Below, piece by piece: positions 8,811-16,508 of a stretch of 64,000 bases of DNA. The notes under the pieces are model-generated. The model was not told the origin of the DNA and searched no databases. It worked only from the letters and a program-made list of their open reading frames with translations. The stretch comes from Myxococcales bacterium (GTDB lineage: Bacteria > Myxococcota_A > Polyangia > Polyangiales > Ga0077539): the NCBI GenBank assembly GCA_016793325.1, contig JAEUKI010000089.1:42961-106960 (forward strand). The letters are read 5' to 3'. The translations under genes and the position numbers were made by a program. The first letter of the stretch is position 1. Each line of letters opens with the position of its first letter.

Positions 8811-10669
8811 GCGTCGAGCGAAGGCCCCGCACACGAACCAACTCTGCCCCCGAATTCGCACGCGATTCGATGGCGCCTCCGCCCCCCGAGGTCGAGCTGC
8901 GCGACGAGCGCAACGCGCGCGAGCCCTTCTCTCGCTTGATGCTCGGCGCGCTCGTGACGGGGCTCCTCTCGTCGCTCGCCTTCGCCACGCTCGCGAGGCT
9001 CGTCGCGCCGCTCGCGGCCACAGGCCCCACCGCGCTCCTCTACGCGCTCGCCTCGGGAGCTACGTTGGCCCTGGTCGTCGCGCTCCCGTCGATCCTCTTG
9101 CGCTCGTCGCTCGAGCGCGCAGCGGTCGCGCCCGATCGCGCGGACGACGCGGACGCCGACGCCGTGTACGCCGCGCCCCAACGCGTGACGCGCGCGGCGG
9201 TCGTGTACGCGCTCGCGGTCGTGCTCGTCTCGCTCGTCCCTTTGCACGAGGTGCACGAGGTCGTCGCGCCAGCGCTCTGGGTGCTCTCTGGGCTGTGTGC
9301 TTTTCTCGCGGCGCCGCTCGGGTACGTGCTCGCGCGCTCCGCGGTGCTTCCGTTGTCCGTTCGCCTCGCGGTCGAGAGCGAAGCGCTCCCCGCGCGCTCG
9401 TCGCCGGACCGATTCGCCTCGCGCCTCGCCCTCGCGTTCGCCGCCCCCGCAGCGGCCGCGACGCTCGCGGGCGCGCTGCTCGTCGAGAGCCGCATTCAAC
9501 GGCTGCAGTTCGACGCGCACGACGCGCTGCGCGAGCAGGGGAGCGAGATCCTCGCGGTCTCGCTGCGCACCAACGCCGAAGACGAGGGCGTCACCGCCGC
9601 GGCCGAGGCCCTTCGCCGCGCGGGGCTCGCGGTGCAACGCTCGCCCGAGGGAGCGCTGCTCGTTCGCGCGCCCTCACCGCCACGGACGCGGTTGCCCGGG
9701 TGGGGACTCTTCGCGTCGCTCGCCGCGGTGATCGTGGCCGCGCAGCTCGGGGCTCGCGTGGGCCGCGACGCCGCGACGGACATGAGCAGCGCCGCGGAGC
9801 GCATGAGCTCGGTGAGCGCGAAGGACATGCGCTCGGTGACGATGCGCATCGCGCGGCCGAAGAGCGTCCCCGAGGTGCGCGACATGGCCCTCGCGCTCGA
9901 CTCGCTGGCCGCGGCGCTCTTGCGCATGAACGAGGACCGCGCCCGCGCGCTCATCGCCCGCCGCGAGGCCGCGCGCGTTCGATCGTTCGTGCTCGCGAGC
10001 GTCTCTCACGACTTGCGCGCGCCGCTCAACTCGGTGCTCGGCTTCGCGGACCTCGTTCTCTCTGGAACCGAGGGCCCCGTGAGCGAAGCGCAGCGCGAGA
10101 GCCTCGACGCGCTTCGGCGCGGAGGGCACGAGCTGTTGCGCTTGGTGCGAGATTTTCTCGATCAAGCGCGGCTCGACGCGGATCGATTGAGCCTCGAGCG
10201 AGCGCGCGCGTCGCTCGACACAGTGATCGAGCGGGCCCGCGCAGAAGCGCTCGAGCGCTCGCGCGTGAAGGTCGGCCCCGACGCGATCACGATCGAGGGC
10301 GAGGTGGGGCTGCACTTGCTCGGCGACGAAGATCGCTTGTCGCACGCGGCCGGCGCGTTCGCAGCGTTCGCGCTCATGCGCTCGGGCAGCAACGGCCACG
10401 TCGTGCTGCGCGTTCGAGGCGAAGGCGACACCGTCGTGCTCACCGTGCGCGGCGGTGGAACAACCCCCTCGCGCGAAGCGCTCCGCGGGATGTTCGAGCC
10501 CTTCGATTTCGCCCCCGCGGGAGCGCGCGCGCCCGCGGGCCTGTCGCTCGCGGTCAACGTCGCGCGTGGGGTCGTTCGCCTCCACGGCGGAACGGTCATC
10601 GCCGACCCCATCGAGCAGGGCGGGATCGCGATCACGGTCACGCTCCCGATCGCCGCGACCGAATCGTGA
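8807..10669 (+). CDS. Second sensor histidine kinase with degenerate ATP-binding domain
   Basis: The product has 620 residues and up to four to six membrane segments: about 43-65, 72-97, 128-145, 153-178, 205-226 and 298-315. A HAMP-like linker precedes an intact H-box, SHDLRAPLNSVLGFADLVLSG, with His401. The ATPase domain is recognisable in outline (GDEDRLSHAAG, MFEPFDF, GLSLAV, LHGG) but has lost key residues. The N-box Asn pair is Ala/Gly (about 511-523), the G1 box DxGxG is RGGGT (about 548-552), and the G2 box lacks the GxGLGL pattern. It may be a pseudokinase whose His401 is phosphorylated in trans, perhaps by the preceding kinase, whose stop overlaps this start (ATGA). That partner idea is inference. 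Confidence 0.8.
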   Translation: MSVERRPRTRTNSAPEFARDSMAPPPPEVELRDERNAREPFSRLMLGALVTGLLSSLAFATLARLVAPLAATGPTALLYALASGATLALVVALPSILLRSSLERAAVAPDRADDADADAVYAAPQRVTRAAVVYALAVVLVSLVPLHEVHEVVAPALWVLSGLCAFLAAPLGYVLARSAVLPLSVRLAVESEALPARSSPDRFASRLALAFAAPAAAATLAGALLVESRIQRLQFDAHDALREQGSEILAVSLRTNAEDEGVTAAAEALRRAGLAVQRSPEGALLVRAPSPPRTRLPGWGLFASLAAVIVAAQLGARVGRDAATDMSSAAERMSSVSAKDMRSVTMRIARPKSVPEVRDMALALDSLAAALLRMNEDRARALIARREAARVRSFVLASVSHDLRAPLNSVLGFADLVLSGTEGPVSEAQRESLDALRRGGHELLRLVRDFLDQARLDADRLSLERARASLDTVIERARAEALERSRVKVGPDAITIEGEVGLHLLGDEDRLSHAAGAFAAFALMRSGSNGHVVLRVRGEGDTVVLTVRGGGTTPSREALRGMFEPFDFAPAGARAPAGLSLAVNVARGVVRLHGGTVIADPIEQGGIAITVTLPIAATES

Positions 10670-10744
10670 CCCACACCCGTCGCACTTTTGCGGTCTCGTC
10701 CCCTGTGCGCGAGCTTGCCCGGTGGAAATAGCCGCGTTCTGCGG

Positions 10745-10750
10745 TACGCT
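10745..10750 (+). promoter_or_regulatory. -10-like element for the MoxR gene
   Basis: TACGCT lies 11 nt before the ATG at 10762, which would give a very short 5' leader. No convincing -35 element is seen at 16-18 nt. The same kind of hexamer recurs before several genes in this window. Confidence 0.35.
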
Positions 10751-10761
10751 CCCTCGCACTG

Positions 10762-11760
10762 ATGGCTCAACCCGCGCGACCTGCTCCCGCGCTCACAGAA
10801 GGCGTGGCCCGCGCGGTCGACGTCGCTGCGCGCTTGCGTCGCGCGGTCTCATCGGCGCTCGCAGGCAAGCCGGAGGTGATCGATCGCGCGGTGGTCACCG
10901 CGCTCGCGCGAGGCCATTTGCTGGTCGAAGACGTCCCGGGCGTCGGCAAGACGACCCTCGCCCGCGCCCTCGCCCGCGCGGTGGGAGCGACCTTTCGACG
11001 CGTTCAGTGCACGAGCGACCTGATGCCGTCGGACCTGCTCGGCGTGAGCGTGTTCAACAGCACCGAGCGTCGCTTCGAGTTCAAAGCGGGCCCCATCTTC
11101 ACGAACGTCTTGCTCGCGGACGAGCTGAACCGCGCCACGCCGCGCACGCAGTCCGCGCTGCTCGAAGCGATGAGCGAGAGGCAAGTCACGATCGACGGCG
11201 TCACGCGGCCGCTCGACGAGCCCTTCTTGGTCATCGCCACACAAAACCCGGATGACAACGCGGGGACGTACCCGCTTCCCGACAGCCAGCTCGATCGCTT
11301 TCTCGTTCGCACGGCGATCGGGTATCCCGCGGCCGACGTCGAGAAGCGGCTCTTGCTCTCGCGCAAAGAAGACGAAGCGGACGAGATCGAGCCCGCGGTG
11401 TCGCTCGAAGAGCTCCTCGCCGCGCAGCGCGAGGTCGAGCGCGTCCACGTCGAGAGCGCCGCGCTGGACTATTTGCACGCGATCGTCGCGGCCACGCGAT
11501 CGCACGGAGACGTCTCGGTGGGCGTCAGCACCCGCGGCGCGAAGGCGTTTCTGCGAGCCGCTTGCGCGCGGGCGATCGTCAACGGGCGCGGCTTCGTGAT
11601 CCCCGACGACGTGTCCGACAGCGCCGTCTCGGTCCTCGCGCACAGGATCCGGCTCGCGGGCCTCGACAGCTCGCTCGGGCGCTTCGGCGCCTCGGGACAG
11701 CGCGACGACAGCGAGCGGCTCGTGCGAGACATCCTCGCGCGCATCGACGTTCCTGTGTGA
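10762..11760 (+). CDS. MoxR-family AAA+ ATPase
   Basis: MoxR ATPases are chaperone-like AAA+ proteins that usually help a VWA-domain partner or metal-enzyme assembly. The protein is 332 residues, typical for the family. Walker A is EDVPGVGKTTLARA (about 56-69), Walker B is NVLLADELNR (D120, E121), followed by the MoxR-typical sequence RATPRTQSALLEAMSERQVT, a sensor 1 region (VIATQNP), and a C-terminal lid with STRGAKAFLRAAC. In most genomes the gene sits just before DUF58 and VWA genes. Here it is followed by 260 bp of non-coding DNA and a convergent pcnB, so it is an orphan. The ATG start is supported by the conserved N-terminal helix. Confidence 0.92.
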   Translation: MAQPARPAPALTEGVARAVDVAARLRRAVSSALAGKPEVIDRAVVTALARGHLLVEDVPGVGKTTLARALARAVGATFRRVQCTSDLMPSDLLGVSVFNSTERRFEFKAGPIFTNVLLADELNRATPRTQSALLEAMSERQVTIDGVTRPLDEPFLVIATQNPDDNAGTYPLPDSQLDRFLVRTAIGYPAADVEKRLLLSRKEDEADEIEPAVSLEELLAAQREVERVHVESAALDYLHAIVAATRSHGDVSVGVSTRGAKAFLRAACARAIVNGRGFVIPDDVSDSAVSVLAHRIRLAGLDSSLGRFGASGQRDDSERLVRDILARIDVPV

Positions 11761-12020
11761 ACGACGCGCGCATCGATCGCGACTCCGAGCAAACGGGCAG
11801 CTCGATGCGGCTTCGCGACGTCATTCCGTGGCGGTCACGTCGCACGTCAAGGTTGAGCCGCCCCTGGCTATCCCTTCATCGATTACTTCAACAACCCGCA
11901 CGTTGAAGGCGCAGAACACATCCGCGCTTGCTCCATAACCAACGGTAATAATTCGATAATCCTCGAAGAGATTCTTCAACGATTACTCGAACTCTCGCGC
12001 CGTGGTGGGCGCTCTCGGCC

Positions 12021-13370
12021 CTACTCGGCTGGATCCGTGTGGACCCGCGGGGCGTGGTGCTTCGAATCGCTGGCGTCTTTTCCGCTGTTTGGCGCGTCGG
12101 GCTTGTGCTTGGGGCGCGCGACCCAGTCTCGTCCGCTGGTGATGGCGCGGATTTCGTCGGGGTCGGTCCCTCGCGCTTCGGCGTCGAGCCCGTACGCGTA
12201 CGCCGCGTCCGAGAAGAAATCCCGGCGTCCGAGCGAGCCGACCTTGCCCGCGCGCAGTCGCTTCTGCGCCGCGAGGATCGACCGCAGCCGATCCACCAGC
12301 CGCCTGGGAACCGCCAGTCGATCGATCGTCTCTGCGAGCGCGTCCCCGACGGCGATGAGCGCGTCGCGCTCGCCTTCGATCGCCTCTTCGACGGGCTCTT
12401 GCAAGAGCGTCGCGAAGAGCACCGGATCGGGGATGCTCATTCCTCCGGCGATGCGCGTGTCGACGAGCGCCAATCGCCGCCACAATCGCGTGCGAAACTT
12501 CGCGTCGTCGTCGAGGTAGCTCGAAAGCTCCGGCAGAAGAACGGACAGGACGCCTGTCTCCCACGCGATCCAAAACGACCTGCGCGCCGCGCCGCCGCGG
12601 AGCAGCCGAAAGAGCTCCTCGAGCAGCCGCGGTCGCGCCGCGCGCAAGAGGTCCTCGCGATGGACGATCATCGCGTCGTACACGTCGGGCTCGATCCCGA
12701 GGTCGAGCCGCGCGGCAAACTTGATCGCCCGCAGGATTCGCACGGGATCCTCGCGAAAGCGAACGTCGGGCTCGCCGATGGTGCGGATCACCCTGCGCTC
12801 GATCTCGTCGAGGCCGCCCACGTAATCGACGATCTCCTGACGATCGAGGTCGTAGAAGAGCGCGTTCATCGTGAAATCGCGGCGCACGGCGTCTTCGTGG
12901 GGGTCGCCGAAGACGTTGTCCCGCACGATCAAGAGGTCCTCGTCGCGGCTCTTGGCGCGGGTCTGAACGCGGGTCGCCGCGCCCGGGACGGCGCTGTCTC
13001 CCTCTTCTTCAGTCCACTCGCTGGTCTCGATTTCGAGGTTGGGATCGCGGCGAAACGTCGCGACCTCGATGACCTTCGAGCCGCCGAACAGGATGTGCGC
13101 GAGCCGAAATCGCCGGCCAATAATGCGGCAATTGCGGAACAGCGCCTTCACGTCGTTGGGCCGAGCGCTCGTCGCGACGTCGAAATCCTTGGGCGTTCGC
13201 CCGAGAAGAAGGTCTCGGACGCAGCCGCCGACGAGGTACGCTTGGTAGCCGTACCGCGTGAGTCGCCGCACGACCTTCGCCGCGTCGGGGTCGATCCGCC
13301 GCTCGGAGATCGGAAACTGCACGACCCTCGGGGTCGGGGCGTTTGCAGCTACACCTGGTGGCAGATCCAT
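12021..13370 (-). CDS. pcnB: Poly(A) polymerase / tRNA nucleotidyltransferase family protein
   Basis: This class II nucleotidyltransferase adds A residues to RNA 3' ends (PcnB) or, in some lineages, CCA to tRNA. The protein is 449 residues, the PcnB length. The head domain has YLVGGCVRD (about 45-53), the metal-binding pair in KDFDVAT (D62, D64) and GRRFRLAHILFGGSKVIEVATFR, the form typical of PcnB. This is followed by RRDFTMNALFYDL and the conserved segment RFREDPVRILRAIKFAARL. An acidic/basic C-terminal tail (about 400-449) is poorly conserved. The ATG at 13370 was chosen because a strong GAGGAG lies 6 nt upstream; the open frame extends 93 codons further but lacks family similarity. Whether it makes poly(A) or CCA cannot be decided from this window. 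Confidence 0.9.
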   Translation of the reverse strand: MDLPPGVAANAPTPRVVQFPISERRIDPDAAKVVRRLTRYGYQAYLVGGCVRDLLLGRTPKDFDVATSARPNDVKALFRNCRIIGRRFRLAHILFGGSKVIEVATFRRDPNLEIETSEWTEEEGDSAVPGAATRVQTRAKSRDEDLLIVRDNVFGDPHEDAVRRDFTMNALFYDLDRQEIVDYVGGLDEIERRVIRTIGEPDVRFREDPVRILRAIKFAARLDLGIEPDVYDAMIVHREDLLRAARPRLLEELFRLLRGGAARRSFWIAWETGVLSVLLPELSSYLDDDAKFRTRLWRRLALVDTRIAGGMSIPDPVLFATLLQEPVEEAIEGERDALIAVGDALAETIDRLAVPRRLVDRLRSILAAQKRLRAGKVGSLGRRDFFSDAAYAYGLDAEARGTDPDEIRAITSGRDWVARPKHKPDAPNSGKDASDSKHHAPRVHTDPAE

Positions 13371-13873
13371 ACGGGGCTCCTCAGACGATGCCCCGGCAAG
13401 CTCCAGCGTCGCTGGCAACCGAGGTCCTCCGCGGTGGCTCCGCTTGGAGGAGGGCCGAAATCTGGGCGGTGCCGTATCTCGTGCCCTGCTGCGAGATTTA
13501 TCAGTGCCTTTGCGGGCCAGCAAGAACATGGCCGATCTGTCGCTCGAAGATCCTGCCCCAACGGTCGTGCAACACTCGAAGTCCGGGGGGCATCGTGAAT
13601 CCAATGCTTCAACTGTACAGGAAGCAACCGGGTTAAATATTTGAAACAACTTGTCTATTTGCGTTCAACAGAACCGTGTGATGAAGCGCAGCGTCGAGCG
13701 CCCCGGTGTGGGTCGCTCGGGCGTCGGGCTCGGCGAGCGTCCCCTCGACGACGGACACGCCGTCCATGGGTCATTGGGGGCGTTCTGCCGCGAGCGGGGC
13801 TGAATACACATTCAGTTCGGCGCCGGCAACGGGGCCCGAGACGAATGGGGCGTCACGCGAGCGCGACCGTCGC
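13371..13873. other. Non-coding gap of 503 bp upstream of pcnB
   Basis: No convincing gene is seen. Open frames here lack codon bias and family similarity. The part near 13610-13680 is unusually AT-rich for this genome (it contains TTAAATATTTGAAACAAC) and may carry the pcnB promoter on the minus strand, at about 240-310 bp from the start codon. A GAGGAG ribosome site sits directly next to the pcnB start. Confidence 0.5.
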
Positions 13874-15343
13874 TCAACGAGCGCCGTCGCCGCGAGGCGC
13901 GAGCTGCGCGATGAGGGCCTCGGCGAGGTTCTTTGCGTTTTGCTCGGGCGTCACGCTGGAGACGGGCTTGTAGAACTCGTCTGCGTACGCGCGGACCGCG
14001 GTGTCCTGAACGGCGCGGTGAAACCGTCGCAAGTCGCGAACGGTGGGCCGAAATCCCTCGAGGATCTTGCTGACCGCGGACTTCGCGTCTTCGACCGTGT
14101 CGATCGTGAAGACACCCGAGGCGTACTGGTAGAAGAAGTATCCGAAGAGGAGCACGGGCTTCTCTGCGAAGAGCGCCTCCCACCCCGCGGTGCCCGTCAC
14201 AGTCGCGACGGCGAGCGAGTGTTCGATGAGCGTCGCGCTCGGCGTATCGAGCGGCATGAAGCGCACGTTCGGCAGGGCTCTCAGCCGATCGTAGAACGCG
14301 GTCTCGCGCCCCTTGCTGGTCTGCACTGGGTGCTCTTTCACGTAGATCTGCACGCCGGGCGGAACGACCCCCGCGAGCAAGCGCACCATCAAGTCCTGCT
14401 CGACGAAGGCGCCGCCGAGCGGGCTCGTGCTGCACTCGGGCTGCATGTGCAGCGGGACATAAATGAACTTCGCCTGGAGATCGGGCGCCTGCGTGAGCGA
14501 GCGATAGTGGGCCCAGAGCCGCTCGTCGGCTTCGAACATCTCGCGACGAACGCGGAAGCGACGCAGGCCGTCGCTGACGATGTGCGTCAACGGAGCCTCT
14601 CCGTACTTCGTGGCAAAGTCCCTGCGAAACGTCGCGAATCGCCGAAACACGTAGAAGGGCGAGCGCGTGCTCGTCAGGTGCATTCGAGCCGCTTTCATAT
14701 AGAAGGGCTCGGCCGCCTTCGTCTTCGGCGCCGTGCGTTCGGCCCAGTATTGTTCGAGGTAGGGCTCGAGAGAAACGGGCTCGTCCTTGGGAAGAGCCTC
14801 GAAGGCGCTCGCGAGATCAGCAGGGCCGACCGTATAGTCTCTGAATAGAAATGTCGCGTCCGGGAGCATCGACTGGCGAAACATGAGCGTCTCGATTCCC
14901 AGGTGCTTGCAGAGCGAGTAGATCACGTAGTCGTAGACTTCGTGCGGGATGTTCGTCGCGATGAAATGCGTGATCTTCTTGCGGACGAGGAAGTCGTGCC
15001 AGTACTGCAGGTGCTTGAGGTAGAGCGCCTTGCGCGTGGCGTACGTCTCGTACGGAGTCGTGGACAGCGCGTCGAGCCGGTCCATCATGCGGAGCACGAC
15101 GGTCTCGCAGTAGGCCATTCGATCGACCAGCGCCCGGTCGAGCGGGAGCCATTCGTGCTCGGGACGCGCGTAGTCTCCGCGAAAGACGCTCCACACGTTG
15201 TGGTGATCGTGATCGATCCCTTCGAGGGCGCGGCTCGGGTGCTCGTCGACGGTCGCGATGTAGTCGAGCCCGAAGCGGGCGCGGAGTTCGGTCAGCACGG
15301 GAACGAGGTGTGGAGACTGAAACCCGTTGAATAGAATACGCAT
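13874..15343 (-). CDS. Capsule polysaccharide biosynthesis-type glycosyltransferase
   Basis: This 489-residue cytoplasmic protein resembles the capsule polysaccharide synthesis family (KpsS/LipB-like, PF05159) by its C-terminal half. It has YVPLHMQPECSTSPLG (about 325), IYVKEHPVQTSKGR, then the nucleotide-sugar site region VTGTAGWEALFAEKPVLLFG with the conserved aromatic YFFYQYASGV. The N-terminal half starts with MRILFNGFQSPHLVPVL, a Rossmann-like first strand. The family transfers Kdo or other sugars onto lipid-linked or capsular acceptors. The substrate here is unknown, and no other capsule genes are nearby. The ATG at 15343 has AAGGAA about 8 nt upstream. The open frame reaches 21 codons further but would lack this ribosome site. 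Confidence 0.75.
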   Translation of the reverse strand: MRILFNGFQSPHLVPVLTELRARFGLDYIATVDEHPSRALEGIDHDHHNVWSVFRGDYARPEHEWLPLDRALVDRMAYCETVVLRMMDRLDALSTTPYETYATRKALYLKHLQYWHDFLVRKKITHFIATNIPHEVYDYVIYSLCKHLGIETLMFRQSMLPDATFLFRDYTVGPADLASAFEALPKDEPVSLEPYLEQYWAERTAPKTKAAEPFYMKAARMHLTSTRSPFYVFRRFATFRRDFATKYGEAPLTHIVSDGLRRFRVRREMFEADERLWAHYRSLTQAPDLQAKFIYVPLHMQPECSTSPLGGAFVEQDLMVRLLAGVVPPGVQIYVKEHPVQTSKGRETAFYDRLRALPNVRFMPLDTPSATLIEHSLAVATVTGTAGWEALFAEKPVLLFGYFFYQYASGVFTIDTVEDAKSAVSKILEGFRPTVRDLRRFHRAVQDTAVRAYADEFYKPVSSVTPEQNAKNLAEALIAQLAPRGDGAR

Positions 15344-15689
15344 CACTGTTGTTCCTTCGAGCCGCGACTCGCGTGTCGCTGCAGGCGTCGGCCGCGACAT
15401 GGCCACGCGCGCGTAACGTCACGCGCGGACATCGAGCGCCCGCCACGAGCCCACGAGTCGGCAACATCCGAGGACAGAAGAGCAGGGGTCCGGTGCATGT
15501 CCTACTCGATACTCCTCGACGCGGGGCGGGACGCTGCCACGGCAGGCTCGTTCCTGCAATCGATCACGGGCGCGCACAGGGCCGACGACACGAGACCCTT
15601 GGTTGCGCGGCGCGCGCTCGCGTTCGAACGCGCTCACCCCACCGTCGATCGCAACGGACGCGATCGTCGCCCCCGTCGTACGCGCTCGA
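15344..15689. other. Non-coding gap of 346 bp
   Basis: This lies between the slyD-like gene and the glycosyltransferase gene, both on the minus strand, and should hold the promoter of the glycosyltransferase. No gene, repeat or strong hairpin was recognised. Confidence 0.4.
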
Positions 15690-16205
15690 TCAGGAAGGAA
15701 GCCCCTCGGTCGCGCCGGCGAAGAGCTCGCCGACTTCGCTCGACTCGGCGCGCGCCGCGAGGATCTCGTCGTCCGTCGCGCGGCGCACATCGAGCACCCG
15801 CACGTGAAAATTCAGCCGCTCGCCCGCGAGGGGATGGTTGGTGTCCACCATCACGTGCTCGTCGTGGATCTCGACGACGCGCATCGTGAGCACGGTCCCG
15901 TCCTCGCCCTCCGCGGAGTACTCGTTGCCTTCTTCGAGCGGAGCGTCCGTCGGAAACTCGTCCTTCGCGACGGCGAAGACGCCCTCTTCGTCGCGCGTTC
16001 CGTAGGCGTCCTCGGGCTCGAGCGTGAGGTTCACGACCTCGCCGCGCGTCATGCCTTCGAGGGCGGACTCGAGCGCGGGCAGGAGCGTGTCGTAGCCCCA
16101 CACGAACTCCGCGGGATCTTCCGTGGATTCGAGGAGATTGCCCCTGCCGTCTCGAAGGTCGTATTGGATCGTCACGAACGTATCGGGCCCGACCGCGATG
16201 CTCAT
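15690..16205 (-). CDS. slyD: FKBP-type peptidyl-prolyl isomerase, SlyD-like
   Basis: SlyD-type proteins speed cis-trans isomerisation of prolyl bonds and act as folding chaperones. The protein is 171 residues. The FKBP strand pair (TFVTIQYDLRDGRGNLLEST) and the sequence FVWGYDTLLPALESALEGM are followed by the insert-in-flap domain (about 70-118) and the diagnostic motif VMVDTNHPLAGERLNF (DTNHPLAG at 121-128). It lacks the His-rich metal-binding tail of E. coli SlyD and ends in an acidic stretch. The frame is open for hundreds of codons upstream, but only the part from the ATG at 16205 is similar to the family. A TACAAC hexamer lies 7 nt before the ATG and there is no ribosome site, which suggests a leaderless mRNA. 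Confidence 0.93.
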   Translation of the reverse strand: MSIAVGPDTFVTIQYDLRDGRGNLLESTEDPAEFVWGYDTLLPALESALEGMTRGEVVNLTLEPEDAYGTRDEEGVFAVAKDEFPTDAPLEEGNEYSAEGEDGTVLTMRVVEIHDEHVMVDTNHPLAGERLNFHVRVLDVRRATDDEILAARAESSEVGELFAGATEGLPS

Positions 16206-16212
16206 AGCTCTG

Positions 16213-16218
16213 GTTGTA
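16213..16218 (-). promoter_or_regulatory. -10-like element of the slyD gene
   Basis: Read on the minus strand the hexamer is TACAAC, with exactly 7 nt to the ATG at 16205. TTCGCG sits 18 nt upstream as a weak -35. The transcript would begin at or next to the start codon. Confidence 0.4.
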
Positions 16219-16340
16219 GCCCGACTGACGAGGGGTCGCGAAGTTTCCGCCAACCGTCGTGACCGCCGTGAGGGGGGAAGAACGGTACATCCCCTCGCGC
16301 GGCGAGACCGACCTCTGTGTGTCTCACGTCCCACCGACGC

Positions 16341-16356
16341 GTGTCCCGTCGGACAC
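16341..16356. promoter_or_regulatory. Perfect palindrome, probable operator
   Basis: GTGTCC, four bases, GGACAC. It ends 11 bp before a TACACT hexamer (16368-16373), so it would overlap the -35 region of a promoter for the alpha-2-macroglobulin and pbpC genes. A regulator binding here is inference. Confidence 0.4.
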
Positions 16357-16508
16357 AGCGCGGCGCGTACACTCATCGCGCGAACGCAAGCAGATCCACC
16401 CACCCGCGGTGCGGCCTCGGCCTTGCTCTGCCCCTGCGCTGAGTGCCTCGGCGGCCAGCGGCTCCTGCGCCATCGATCGCCGTCCGCACCGAAAGGAACA
16501 AGTGCACA

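Larger units (their letters stand above)
16206..16508. other. Divergent intergenic region between slyD and the alpha-2-macroglobulin gene
   Basis: This 303-bp gap must hold two divergent promoters. It contains the slyD -10-like site, a perfect palindrome (16341-16356) and a TACACT hexamer (16368-16373) reading towards the macroglobulin gene. No gene is seen in it. Confidence 0.5.

Noticed and set aside
5448..8861. Minus-strand frame of 1137 codons opposite the zinc-ribbon, lipoprotein and kinase genes
   Set aside because: Arg/Asp/His-rich composition with no motif; the plus strand carries clear kinase and lipoprotein features.
13371..13649. N-terminal extension of pcnB by 93 codons
   Set aside because: A strong GAGGAG lies before the ATG at 13370, and the extension lacks family similarity.
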